From Micromonospora sp. WMMD1128 (GTDB lineage: Bacteria; Actinomycetota; Actinomycetes; Mycobacteriales; Micromonosporaceae), in NCBI RefSeq assembly GCF_027497235.1, contig NZ_CP114902.1:1935501-1999500 (forward strand): DNA of 64,000 nt, given 5' to 3'. The translations under genes and the position numbers were made by a program. The notes under the pieces were generated by a model. The model was not told the origin of the DNA and searched no databases. It saw only the letters and a list, made by a program, of their open reading frames with translations. Shown here piece by piece: positions 15,665-23,684 of the stretch (positions are counted from its first letter, which is position 1; each line of letters opens with the position of its first letter).

Positions 15665-16869
15665 CGGATCTGATCCAGGAGAGTTCCGCCACCGGGCGGC
15701 AGCGGATGCCGCGCGCCTTCTGGGCGCTGTGGACCGGCAGCCTGCTGAACCGGCTCGGCTACCTGATCCAACCGTTCCTCGCGCTGTTCCTGTCGGGTCG
15801 ATGGCACCTGTCACCCGGCACCGTCGGTCTGGTCCTGGCGAGCTTCGGCGCCGGGGCCGTGGTGTCGCAGCCGCTCGGCGGCTGGCTGGCGGACCGGTGG
15901 GGCGGGCGGCGCACGCTCGTCGCCGGCCTGCTGGCCACCGCGGCGACGGCGATGACCATTCCCTGGGCCGGCACCCTGCCCACCCTGGTCGGGGCGGTGG
16001 TGCTCTACGGCCTCGCCGTCGACCTCTACCGGCCCGCCCTGGCCGCTCTCGTCGTCGCCACGGTCCCCGGCGAGCAGCGGGCGCGGGCCTTCGGCCTGAT
16101 CTTCTGGGCGGTCAACCTGGGCAGCGCGGTCGCGGGGCTGGCCGGCGGCGTCATGGCGGAGCGTGGCTTCGTGCTGCTGTTCGCGGCCGACGCGGCAACG
16201 TGCGTGATCTTCGCGCTGGTCGCGGTGCGGCTTCTGCCGCCCGACCGGCGGGCGGGTGTCCGCGACGGCGGCCGGGGTGGCGCGGGCCCGGTTTCCGACG
16301 CCCTGTTGTGGGCGGTGACCGGCACGTTCCTCGTCTTCGCGGTGCTGCTCGTGCAGGCGTACGTGACCATGCCCCTGATCATGCTCGACCAGGGGCTGCC
16401 GGCAACGGCGTACGGGCTGGTCATCGCGGTGAACCCGATCGTGATCCTGGTGGTGCAGCCGGTGCTCGTCGGGCGGCTGGCCGGCTGGCCGCGGATGCCC
16501 GTCTACGCCGGCAGCCTGGCGGTCACGGGGGTGGGCTTCGGGCTGCTCGCCGCCGCGCGGGACGTGCCCGTCTACGTGCTCGCGGTCCTGATCTGGACGG
16601 TGGGGGAGATCGGCGTGGCGACGGTCGGGCCGACCCTGGTGACCGAGATCGCGAAGCCGGGGTCCGAGGGGCGCTACAGCGGCCTGTTCGGCATGGCGTA
16701 CGGGGCTTCCAGCCTGGTCGGGCCGCTCGTCGGCGCCGCGGTGCTGGACGCGGCGGGGCCGACGACGCTCTGGGTGGTCTGCGCCGCGGCCGGCGTCGCG
16801 GCGGCTGCCGCGGCCTTCGCTCTGCGGGGCGCGGTGGCCCGGCGGACGGCTTCCGCCCGGCCCGGGTGA
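15661..16869 (+). CDS. MFS transporter, probable product exporter (first copy)
   Basis: The 402-residue protein has about 12 hydrophobic membrane segments. It begins with a short cytosolic N-terminus and carries the MFS loop-2 motif GGWLADRWGGRRT near residue 77. The central loop (about residues 198-217) is hydrophilic and Arg/Gly-rich, dividing two sets of six helices. Translationally coupled to the acyltransferase gene. By position it most likely exports the cluster product and gives self-protection. It ends 2 bp before the stop of the convergent deacylase gene. Confidence 0.9.
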   Translation: MTDLIQESSATGRQRMPRAFWALWTGSLLNRLGYLIQPFLALFLSGRWHLSPGTVGLVLASFGAGAVVSQPLGGWLADRWGGRRTLVAGLLATAATAMTIPWAGTLPTLVGAVVLYGLAVDLYRPALAALVVATVPGEQRARAFGLIFWAVNLGSAVAGLAGGVMAERGFVLLFAADAATCVIFALVAVRLLPPDRRAGVRDGGRGGAGPVSDALLWAVTGTFLVFAVLLVQAYVTMPLIMLDQGLPATAYGLVIAVNPIVILVVQPVLVGRLAGWPRMPVYAGSLAVTGVGFGLLAAARDVPVYVLAVLIWTVGEIGVATVGPTLVTEIAKPGSEGRYSGLFGMAYGASSLVGPLVGAAVLDAAGPTTLWVVCAAAGVAAAAAAFALRGAVARRTASARPG

Positions 16870-16871
16870 GG

Positions 16872-17363
16872 TCAGCCCGCCGGGCGGGCGATGCGTGCCT
16901 CGCGGGGGTTGCGGGCGAGCCGGAGCAGGTCCCGACCGTCGACTTGGAGGGTGCGGTCGTTACGGCCGCTGCCACAGTAGACGGGGCCCATGCCGGCTAC
17001 CGTGACGTCGAAGACGGTGACGACGCCCTCGGCGTCGCTGAGCGGGCTGGCGCCGCCCGGCTCCATGTCGAGCACGTCGAGCGCGGCCGGGTCCGCGGGG
17101 CGCAGCCGCGAGCGGGAGGTGCCGACCGCCTCGGCGAGGCCCCGGTAGTCGAGCCGGGCGGGCCCGGGCAGCACCGCCAGCACCAGCCCGTCCCGCGCGC
17201 CCTCGAAGGCCAGGGTCTTCACCGATCGCTCCACCGGCAGGTCGAGCCACGTCGTCACGTCGTCAGCGGTGCGGATGGCCCGGTGCACGGTCACCGCATA
17301 GGCCGCTCCGGCCCGGTCGAGAATGCGCATCGGGGTGGGCAACGCATCGCGCGACTCTGTCAT
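16872..17363 (-). CDS. YbaK/ProX-domain aminoacyl-tRNA deacylase
   Basis: The 163-residue single-domain protein resembles the YbaK/EbsC/prolyl-tRNA-synthetase editing domain: an N-terminal AxYxVTVH segment, VKTLAFEGARDGLVLAVLPG with the Lys typical of the domain (near residue 49), and the SPLSDAEGVVTVFDV and GSGRNDRTLQVDGRDLL blocks. Such proteins free tRNA from mischarged amino acids. In a cluster that makes serine- and Dap-derived amino acids, it may protect the host's translation from a toxic non-protein amino acid, or control a tRNA-dependent step with the GNAT protein. It is transcribed convergently to the MFS gene, and its upstream region (17364-17782) is shared with the large plus-strand operon. 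Confidence 0.85.
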   Translation of the reverse strand: MTESRDALPTPMRILDRAGAAYAVTVHRAIRTADDVTTWLDLPVERSVKTLAFEGARDGLVLAVLPGPARLDYRGLAEAVGTSRSRLRPADPAALDVLDMEPGGASPLSDAEGVVTVFDVTVAGMGPVYCGSGRNDRTLQVDGRDLLRLARNPREARIARPAG

Positions 17364-17486
17364 TCCGCCGACACTACCGGCCCAGGACCGGCGCTCATGA
17401 CAATGTCCGACGTGGATGGCGTGGTGGGGTGCGCCGCGCCGCGTGGCGCCGTGCCACCGTCCACAGGGATGATCTTGAGAGTTCCA

Positions 17487-17516
17487 TTGACATCACCCCT
17501 CGGGCATGAGTTAACT
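17487..17516 (+). promoter_or_regulatory. Candidate promoter for the 17.8-29.2 kb operon
   Basis: TTGACA (17487-17492) is followed after 18 bp by TTAACT (17511-17516), a partial -10 match. It lies in the 419-bp gap (17364-17782) between the divergent deacylase gene and the second radical SAM gene, and would give a leader of about 260 nt. Two very short reading frames lie in that leader: a 12-codon one on the plus strand (17595-17633, ending in Cys) and a 19-codon one on the minus strand (17585-17644) containing VDLVRRVA. Nothing else recognisable is in the gap. Confidence 0.3.
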
Positions 17517-17782
17517 GTTTCACGGCCACAAAGAGTGATCCGCTGAACCCTCGCGGTAACTCGACGCAGCGCTGACACGGGGAGTTAATCGCGCATGAGC
17601 CACGCCACTCGGCGGACCAGATCCACCTGTTGACCTGCTGACATCACCCTGCGCCACGCCGTGGCGGCAGGCTGTTTCCGCTGCTCCGTGCGCACGGCCG
17701 CCACATCGCGGTGGTGGCATCCGCACGCCCGCAGCCGCCACACATGCCGTTCGCCCGCCCCGGGACCACTGGAGGCTGACTC

Positions 17783-19291
17783 ATGGCTCAATCCTTTCCG
17801 CCCTTCGGGGAAATTCTCGCCGAGGCCCAGAAAAGCCTGGACGCGATGCCGATCACCGCGCTCGCCGAGATCGGCATTCTGCAACCGGTGGAGAACTACT
17901 ATCTGGTCGGCACGTACCCGCCCCTCAAGGCGATGGCGGAGATCACGCCGGCCGAGACCTTCGCCGGCCTGACCCGGAACGCGAATGTCTACCTGCACCT
18001 GCCGTTCTGCGAACAGCGCTGCACGTTCTGCCACTTCGCCAAGGAGATCCGGCCGGACTCCCCGCGGGTGGCCCGCTACCTCGCCGCGCTGCACCGCGAG
18101 ATCGCGCTCGTGACCGGGATGCTCCCGCACCCGGTCAGCGCGGAAACCGTGTACTTCGGCGGCGGCACCCCGTCCTACCTGTCCGCCCCGCAGATCACGG
18201 CGCTCTTCGCCCAGCTCCGGCGGCACATCGACCTCCCGGAGACCGCCGAGGTCACCTTCGAGCTGCACCCGTCGGTCATCGACGCCCCCGACTACACCGA
18301 CCGGCTCGACGCGCTGCGCGACTCCGGCGTGAACCGGTGGGTCTTCGGCGTGCAGTCCATGGACGACCGGGTGCTGCGCAAGCTCAACCGCGGGCACGAG
18401 TCGTCCCACGTCTACCGGCTGCTCGACCTGCTGCACGAGCGGGGCCTGGACAACCACTCGGTCGACCTGATCTTCGGTCTGCCGTACCAGACCGAGGAGA
18501 ACTGGTACACGACGCTGACCAGCCTGATCGAGTACGGCGTCGAGAAGTTCAACATCTTCCCGCTGATGTTCAAGCAGGCCGACCCGATCTCGGCGCACTA
18601 CCGCAACGAGCCCGGGATCTTCCCCGACCTGCGGCGTCGGCTGCTCATGCACTTCATGACCGAGGCGCTGACCCGCAGACTCGGCTTCCGGCGGGGCCCT
18701 CTCTTCTACTACTCGAAGGCGTCCACCCACTCGCGCCAGCAGGAGAACAAGTACGACTCCATCGAGGACACCAACCTGCTGCCGTTCGGGGTCTCCGGCT
18801 TCGGCTACGTCGGGAACACGCAGTACTACAACGACTGCACCATGGACGGCTACATGCAGCGCGTGGAGGCGGGCCAACCCTCGGTCTGGCACGGCGTGCA
18901 CCTGTCGACCGACGAACGAATGCGCCGCGCGGTCATGTTCAACCTGCGCTCGCGCGGCGTCGGGCGGGAGGACTTCCGCCGCCGCTACGGCGTCGACCCC
19001 GCCGAGCACTTCGCCGCGGAGCTGGCGCCCTACCGGGAGCACGGTCTGATCCGGATCGACGACGACGCCATCCGACTGACCGACAACGGTGTGCCGGTGG
19101 CCGACAGCATCGCCCTGCGGATGGTGAGCCCGCAGGTCCTGGCCCGGGTCCAGGACGCCAACTCCCGGATCGTCGACCTCAAGCGGGACCCGCTCGACAG
19201 GTACGACTTCTCACCACTGGAACGCGATCCCGTCGGCGCCGGAGTGTCCGCCGCCGGCCGCCGCCCACTGCCGCTGACGGTCGAGCACTAG
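17783..19291 (+). CDS. HemN/HemW-like radical SAM enzyme (second copy)
   Basis: The 502-residue protein starts with ATG 17783 after a strong GGAGG. The motif C76-EQR-C80-TF-C83 sits in the HemN-type context VYLHLPFC and is followed by YFGGGTPSYLSAPQ and a long HemN-type C-terminal half. It is only distantly similar to the first copy and has a 60-residue N-terminal extension before the cluster motif. It heads a ten-gene operon that includes Dap synthesis, N-oxygenation and carbamoylation. As with the first copy, a class C-type radical methyl or methylene transfer is the best guess. No partner SAM methyltransferase, such as C10Q in CC-1065 synthesis, is encoded in the window. Confidence 0.88.
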   Translation: MAQSFPPFGEILAEAQKSLDAMPITALAEIGILQPVENYYLVGTYPPLKAMAEITPAETFAGLTRNANVYLHLPFCEQRCTFCHFAKEIRPDSPRVARYLAALHREIALVTGMLPHPVSAETVYFGGGTPSYLSAPQITALFAQLRRHIDLPETAEVTFELHPSVIDAPDYTDRLDALRDSGVNRWVFGVQSMDDRVLRKLNRGHESSHVYRLLDLLHERGLDNHSVDLIFGLPYQTEENWYTTLTSLIEYGVEKFNIFPLMFKQADPISAHYRNEPGIFPDLRRRLLMHFMTEALTRRLGFRRGPLFYYSKASTHSRQQENKYDSIEDTNLLPFGVSGFGYVGNTQYYNDCTMDGYMQRVEAGQPSVWHGVHLSTDERMRRAVMFNLRSRGVGREDFRRRYGVDPAEHFAAELAPYREHGLIRIDDDAIRLTDNGVPVADSIALRMVSPQVLARVQDANSRIVDLKRDPLDRYDFSPLERDPVGAGVSAAGRRPLPLTVEH

Positions 19292-19294
19292 GCC

Positions 19295-20698
19295 ATGGCC
19301 ACCCCATCCCCGACCGGCGGCGCATCGCTGCGCCGGGACCTCTCCGGACGCCAGCTGAGAATGATCGGCCTCGGCGGCGCGATCGGCACCGGGCTCTTTC
19401 TCGGATCCGGACAGGCGATCTCGACCGCCGGCCCGGCGGTCACCATCGCCTACGCGATCGGTGGCGCCGTCGCCGTGACCCTCGCCTACGCGCTCGCCCG
19501 CATGATCGCCGCGCATCCCGAGGTGGGCGGATTCGGTGGGATGGCCGAGCGGTACCTGGGCCGGGGCCCCGCCTTCGCCCAGCGCTGGTGGTACTGGATC
19601 GCCCAGGTCGTGAACATCGGCGGTGAGGCGCTCGCGGTCGGCATCTACCTGAAGCTGTGGTGGCCGGAGTTGCCCCTGTGGGTGCCCGCGGTGCTGTTCG
19701 CGACGCTCGTGCTGGTGGTCAACTCGTTCACGGTCGGCGTGTTCGGCGAGTTCGAGTACTGGTTCGCGATGATCAAGGTGATCGCGATCGTGGTCTTCGT
19801 CGGCCTGGGCGCCGTCGCCGTCTTCGTCGGCCTCGGCGGTCGGCCGGCGACCGGGTTGTCGGCCTGGACCGACCATGGCGGCTTCGCGCCGCACGGCATG
19901 AGCGGCATCTGGCTCGGCATGGTGCTGGTGACCTTCAGCTACATGGGCACCGAGGCGCTCGCCGTGGCCGCGGGCGAGGCGCGCACCGCCGGCCGGGACG
20001 TCGTCTCCGCCACCCGCGGCGTGGTGCTGCGGCTGCTGCTGTTCTACGTCCTCGGCACCGCCGTCGTCGTCTCGATCGTGCCGTGGACCGAGGCGGCGGC
20101 GGGCGGCTCGGTCGACGCCAGCCCGTTCGTCCGGCTGTTCGACATCGCCGGGGTGCCGGCCGCGGTGCACGTCATGAACCTCGTGGTGCTGACCGCCGCG
20201 CTGTCCGCGATGAACACGAACGTCTACGTCGCCAGCCGCACGCTGTACGGACTGGCCGGCAGCGGCCAGGCCCCGCGGGTGTTCGGCCGGGTCAACAGGC
20301 GCGGCGTTCCGCTCCCCGCGCTGCTGGTCTCCGGCGCCGGGCTGCTGTTGGCCGCTCTGCTCGCGGCGGTCGTCCCGGAGCGGGCCTTCCTCGCGCTGGT
20401 CGGGCTCTCCCTGTCGGGGGCGGTGCTGACCTGGATCCTCATCCTCGCCACCTACCTCGCCTACCGCCGTGCGGAACGCCCGGCGGACCCCGTGCTGGCC
20501 GGGGCCGTGGTGCTGGCCATCGTCGTCCTGGCCGCGGTGCTGGTGACCATGGCGGTCAGCGACACCTTCAGCGTGCCGGTGCTCAGCGGGGCGCCGCTGC
20601 TGCTGGCGGTCCTGGTGGCGTACGCGGTCCACGCCCGGCATCGCCGGTCGGTCGGGGTGCCGGAGCCGGACGCCGCCGAGCCCGTCGGGGCACGGTGA
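19295..20698 (+). CDS. Amino acid permease of the APC superfamily
   Basis: The 467-residue protein has about 12 membrane helices. The N-terminal signature is RQLRMIGLGGAIGTGLFLGSG, the substrate/sodium-site region of AAT-family permeases (GABA, proline and aromatic amino-acid permeases), and a consensus VTFSYMGTEALAVAAGEA segment lies near residue 220. It starts 3 bp after the radical SAM stop. Within this operon it could import a precursor amino acid such as serine, reimport a shunt amino acid, or export one. The direction cannot be told from sequence. Confidence 0.9.
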   Translation: MATPSPTGGASLRRDLSGRQLRMIGLGGAIGTGLFLGSGQAISTAGPAVTIAYAIGGAVAVTLAYALARMIAAHPEVGGFGGMAERYLGRGPAFAQRWWYWIAQVVNIGGEALAVGIYLKLWWPELPLWVPAVLFATLVLVVNSFTVGVFGEFEYWFAMIKVIAIVVFVGLGAVAVFVGLGGRPATGLSAWTDHGGFAPHGMSGIWLGMVLVTFSYMGTEALAVAAGEARTAGRDVVSATRGVVLRLLLFYVLGTAVVVSIVPWTEAAAGGSVDASPFVRLFDIAGVPAAVHVMNLVVLTAALSAMNTNVYVASRTLYGLAGSGQAPRVFGRVNRRGVPLPALLVSGAGLLLAALLAAVVPERAFLALVGLSLSGAVLTWILILATYLAYRRAERPADPVLAGAVVLAIVVLAAVLVTMAVSDTFSVPVLSGAPLLLAVLVAYAVHARHRRSVGVPEPDAAEPVGAR

Positions 20699-20701
20699 CC
20701 G

Positions 20702-21712
20702 ATGACCGGTCCCGGCCTCGCCACCCCGCCACCACGTGCCGCGTTGGTCTCGCTGCTGGTGGGCGACACCCCCGTGGCCTCCGTGCCGGTGACGGCCGGC
20801 GGCCGTGAGGGGATGCTGCGGCTCAAACTCGAGTCGTTCAACCCGTGCGGATCGATCAAGGACCGCACCGCCGTCGCCCTGTTCGACTCCGTCACCGACC
20901 AGCTCGACCCGGTCAGCGGCATCGTCGAGTCCACGTCGGGCAATCTCGGCGTGGCCCTGGCCGCGCTGTCGTCGGCCGCGAACGTGCCGTTCACCGCGGT
21001 CGTCGACCCGCGCACCCCGGCCTACGCGGTCCGCCAGCTGCACCGCCTCGGCGCCTCGGTGGTGGTGGCCACCGACGAGGACGGCCGGGGCGGCTACCTG
21101 CTCAGCCGACTTGAGACGGTCGAACGGATGCTCGCCGAGCGGCCCACCCTGCGCTGGACCAACCAGTACGAGAATCCCGCCAACCCGGGCGCGCACGAGG
21201 GCGGCACCGCGCCGGAACTGGCCCGGCAGGTTCCCGCCGACACCGTCGTCCTGGTCGCCGTCTCCACCGGCGGCACCCTGGCCGGGATGCGCAGCTACGC
21301 CGCCCGCGCGACGAAGTGGACGGTCGTCGGTGTCGACGTGCCGGGCTCGTACGCGGTCGGGCACACCGAGGGGCCGCGGCTGCTGTCCGGCATCGGCTCC
21401 AGCAAACACTCCGGTTTCGTCGCCGCGGGCGACGGTCCGATCGAACGGGTCCGTCCCGCCGACGCGGTCGCCGCCTGTGTCTGGCTGCTGGAGCAGACCG
21501 GCATCGGGGTGGGCGCCAGCTCGGGCGCCCTGGTGGCGGCGGCCCTGCGGCTGATCGAGCGGGACCGGCTGAGCGACGTCGTCTGCGTCTGCGCCGACGG
21601 CGCCGGCAACTACCTGGACACGGTCTACTCACCGGCCTGGCGGGCGGTGCACGGGCTCGGCGCGGAACCGCCGGCCGCCGCCTGCGGTCCGGTGGAATGG
21701 AGTAGCGCGTGA
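20702..21712 (+). CDS. SbnA-like PLP-dependent Dap-forming synthase (cysteine synthase family)
   Basis: The 336-residue protein is of the cysteine synthase/cystathionine beta-synthase fold. The PLP-binding Lys is in NPCGSIK53DRTA, the substrate loop STSGNLG is at 78-84, and a phosphate-binding STGGTLAG loop lies near residue 187. In the SbnA reaction O-phosphoserine and glutamate are joined to give N-(1-amino-1-carboxy-2-ethyl)-glutamate. Its neighbour two genes downstream is the matching SbnB-type dehydrogenase, and together they make L-2,3-diaminopropionate. Homologous pairs occur in staphyloferrin B, viomycin and zwittermicin clusters. It starts 3 bp after the permease stop and overlaps the next gene (GTGA). 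Confidence 0.88.
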   Translation: MTGPGLATPPPRAALVSLLVGDTPVASVPVTAGGREGMLRLKLESFNPCGSIKDRTAVALFDSVTDQLDPVSGIVESTSGNLGVALAALSSAANVPFTAVVDPRTPAYAVRQLHRLGASVVVATDEDGRGGYLLSRLETVERMLAERPTLRWTNQYENPANPGAHEGGTAPELARQVPADTVVLVAVSTGGTLAGMRSYAARATKWTVVGVDVPGSYAVGHTEGPRLLSGIGSSKHSGFVAAGDGPIERVRPADAVAACVWLLEQTGIGVGASSGALVAAALRLIERDRLSDVVCVCADGAGNYLDTVYSPAWRAVHGLGAEPPAAACGPVEWSSA

Positions 21713-22629
21713 CCGCGGAACCGATGCGGGACTGGTTCGACCGCGCGGGCGTGCGGGTGGATCCGCGCCGGGTGCTCACCGACGAGCTGGACGGCGGGAA
21801 GGTGCTCTTCCCGGCCCGGCTGATCCCCTACCTCGGCCACCGACTGGTGGACCGCCTGGACGACGAGGCCCGGGCGGCGTTGGTCGCCCGGCACACCTAC
21901 CACTACTTCGCGTTCACGGCCCACTTCGAGACGAGGGTCGTCAACCGGGCCACGGAGATGCTCGCGAACGGCCGGGCGGACGTGCCGTTGCGCCGGGACG
22001 TCCGGTTCGACGCCTACAAGATCTACTGCGACGAGGCGTACCACGCGCTCTACTCGTTCGACGTGGTGCGACAGTTGGAGTCGGCGAACCGGGTCGCGGC
22101 ACTGCCGTACGACTTCACCCCGTTCCTGAACCGTCTCGACGGCATCTCGTCCGACGTCATGCCGCGCCGCGGGACGCTGCCGCAACTGTTGCAGGTCGTC
22201 GTCTTCGAGACGCTGGTGACCACCCTGCTGGCCGAGTTGCCGAACGACCCCGACCTGGTCGGGCTGGTTCGCGAGACGGTCCGCGACCACGCCCGGGACG
22301 AGGGTAGGCACCACGCCTTCTTCGCCCACCTGTTCCGCGAGTTGTGGGCGGGGCTCGACCCGGCCGCACGCCGGGAGACCGCCAGATGTCTGCCCCGGTT
22401 GATCGGGCACAGCCTGCGGCCGGACCTGCGGCCCGCACGGGCCAACCTGGCCGCCGCGGGACTCACCCCCGCGCAGGTCGAAGAGGTGGTACGTGACGTC
22501 TACCACCCGGATTCCGTGCGGCGGGGCGCACGCGAGCAGGCCGTCCAATCCGTCAAACTGTTCCGCTCCTGCGGTGTGCTCGACCTGCCCGAGGGGCTCG
22601 ACGCCTTCCACGAGGAGGGACTCCTGTGA
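21709..22629 (+). CDS. AurF-type diiron N-oxygenase
   Basis: The 306-residue protein shows the complete ligand set of AurF (p-aminobenzoate N-oxygenase) with matching spacing: E74, E109-xx-H112 (in DEAYH), E167, H194, E198-xx-H201 (in HARDEGRHH). In AurF the ligands are E101, E136, H139, E196, H223, E227 and H230. The family oxidises an amine to hydroxylamine, nitroso or nitro in several steps (AurF, CmlI) or makes N-N/N-oxide groups in small peptides. The substrate here could be the beta-amine of Dap, since the gene is wedged between the two Dap-synthesis genes, or the arylamine from the chorismate branch. It is translationally coupled on both sides (GTG starts overlapping stops by 4 bp). 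Confidence 0.9.
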   Translation: MTAEPMRDWFDRAGVRVDPRRVLTDELDGGKVLFPARLIPYLGHRLVDRLDDEARAALVARHTYHYFAFTAHFETRVVNRATEMLANGRADVPLRRDVRFDAYKIYCDEAYHALYSFDVVRQLESANRVAALPYDFTPFLNRLDGISSDVMPRRGTLPQLLQVVVFETLVTTLLAELPNDPDLVGLVRETVRDHARDEGRHHAFFAHLFRELWAGLDPAARRETARCLPRLIGHSLRPDLRPARANLAAAGLTPAQVEEVVRDVYHPDSVRRGAREQAVQSVKLFRSCGVLDLPEGLDAFHEEGLL

Positions 22630-23684
22630 CCACCTCAGTCGGCCGATGGTTCACGGCCGGACTGCCCGGGCTGCGCGGGCCGGGCGGCGTCGCGGTGCTG
22701 TCCCGCGCGGACGTCCTGCGCTGCCTCGACGCGCTCGACGTGGTGGCGCTGGTCCGGCGCACCCTCGCCGACCACGACGCGGGGCGCTGCGTGCTGCCCG
22801 GCGAGGCATACCTGCGCTGGAACAACGGCCGGGGCGCGTACACCCGGTCGATCGGGATGCCCGCGGCGGTGCCGGGCGCCTACGGGATGAAGATCATCAA
22901 CGCCAGCGTCTCGAACCCGGCGGTCGGGCTGGAGCGCGCGAGCGGGGTGGGGCTCTGCTTCGACCCGGAGACCGCCCGGATCACGGCCGTCGTGGAGGTC
23001 GGGATCATCAGCGCCGTACGCACCGCCGCCGTCTCCGCCGTCGCCGTCGACCTCACCGGGCACACGGACGCGGAGAGCCTGACCGTGCTCGGCTGCGGAG
23101 CGCAGGGCGGCACCCACGCGGCCCTGTTCCTCGAGACCCTTCCGTGCCTGTCCCGGGTCACGCTCCACGACCGCGTCGGCGCCTCCGCCCGCGGCCTCGC
23201 GGAACGCCTGCGCCGGCTCCGCCCCGGGCTGGACGTACGCATCACCGCCGAGGCGGCCCCGGCCGTCGCGGCCGGGCAGGTGATCATCGCCACGACCACG
23301 GCGGACGAGGGCTATCTGCCGCCGGAGTGGATTCCCGCCGGCGCCCTGGTCGTCAACGTGTCGCTGGCGGACCTGACCGCCGAGGCGCTGCTCGCCGCCG
23401 GCGCCCTCTACGTCGACGACGTCGATCTGGTCGCGGAGAACCCCAGACGCCCGCTCGGCGGACTCATGGCGCACGGTCGGGTGACCCGCCCCGGCTCGAC
23501 GACCGGCCGGGCGATCGACGGCACGATCGGCGGCCTGATCACCGGCCGGCACCAGCGCGTACCGACACGTTCCTACGCCGTGGTGAATCCGTTCGGCATG
23601 GGCGTGCTCGACGTCGCCCTGATCGAGGAGGTACGCCGCCACGCCGCCGCCGCGGGCCTCGGGTCGACGGTGGACCTCGGATGA
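22626..23684 (+). CDS. SbnB-like Dap-forming dehydrogenase (ornithine cyclodeaminase family)
   Basis: The 352-residue protein of the ornithine cyclodeaminase/mu-crystallin family has an N-terminal dimerisation/substrate region with KIINASVSNP near residue 89, and a Rossmann NAD site GCGAQGG (156-162). In SbnB this enzyme oxidatively cleaves the SbnA product to 2,3-diaminopropionate and 2-oxoglutarate. The pairing with the SbnA homologue in one operon supports that reaction over cyclodeamination to proline. GTG start inside the previous stop; its stop overlaps the next gene as ATGA. Confidence 0.88.
   Translation: MTTSVGRWFTAGLPGLRGPGGVAVLSRADVLRCLDALDVVALVRRTLADHDAGRCVLPGEAYLRWNNGRGAYTRSIGMPAAVPGAYGMKIINASVSNPAVGLERASGVGLCFDPETARITAVVEVGIISAVRTAAVSAVAVDLTGHTDAESLTVLGCGAQGGTHAALFLETLPCLSRVTLHDRVGASARGLAERLRRLRPGLDVRITAEAAPAVAAGQVIIATTTADEGYLPPEWIPAGALVVNVSLADLTAEALLAAGALYVDDVDLVAENPRRPLGGLMAHGRVTRPGSTTGRAIDGTIGGLITGRHQRVPTRSYAVVNPFGMGVLDVALIEEVRRHAAAAGLGSTVDLG

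Noticed and set aside
17585..21409. Long minus-strand open frames opposite the radical SAM, permease and Dap genes.
   Set aside because: They are shadows of GC-rich codons, low in complexity with His/Gly/Arg runs and no domain motifs; the plus strand has clear proteins and overlapping starts.
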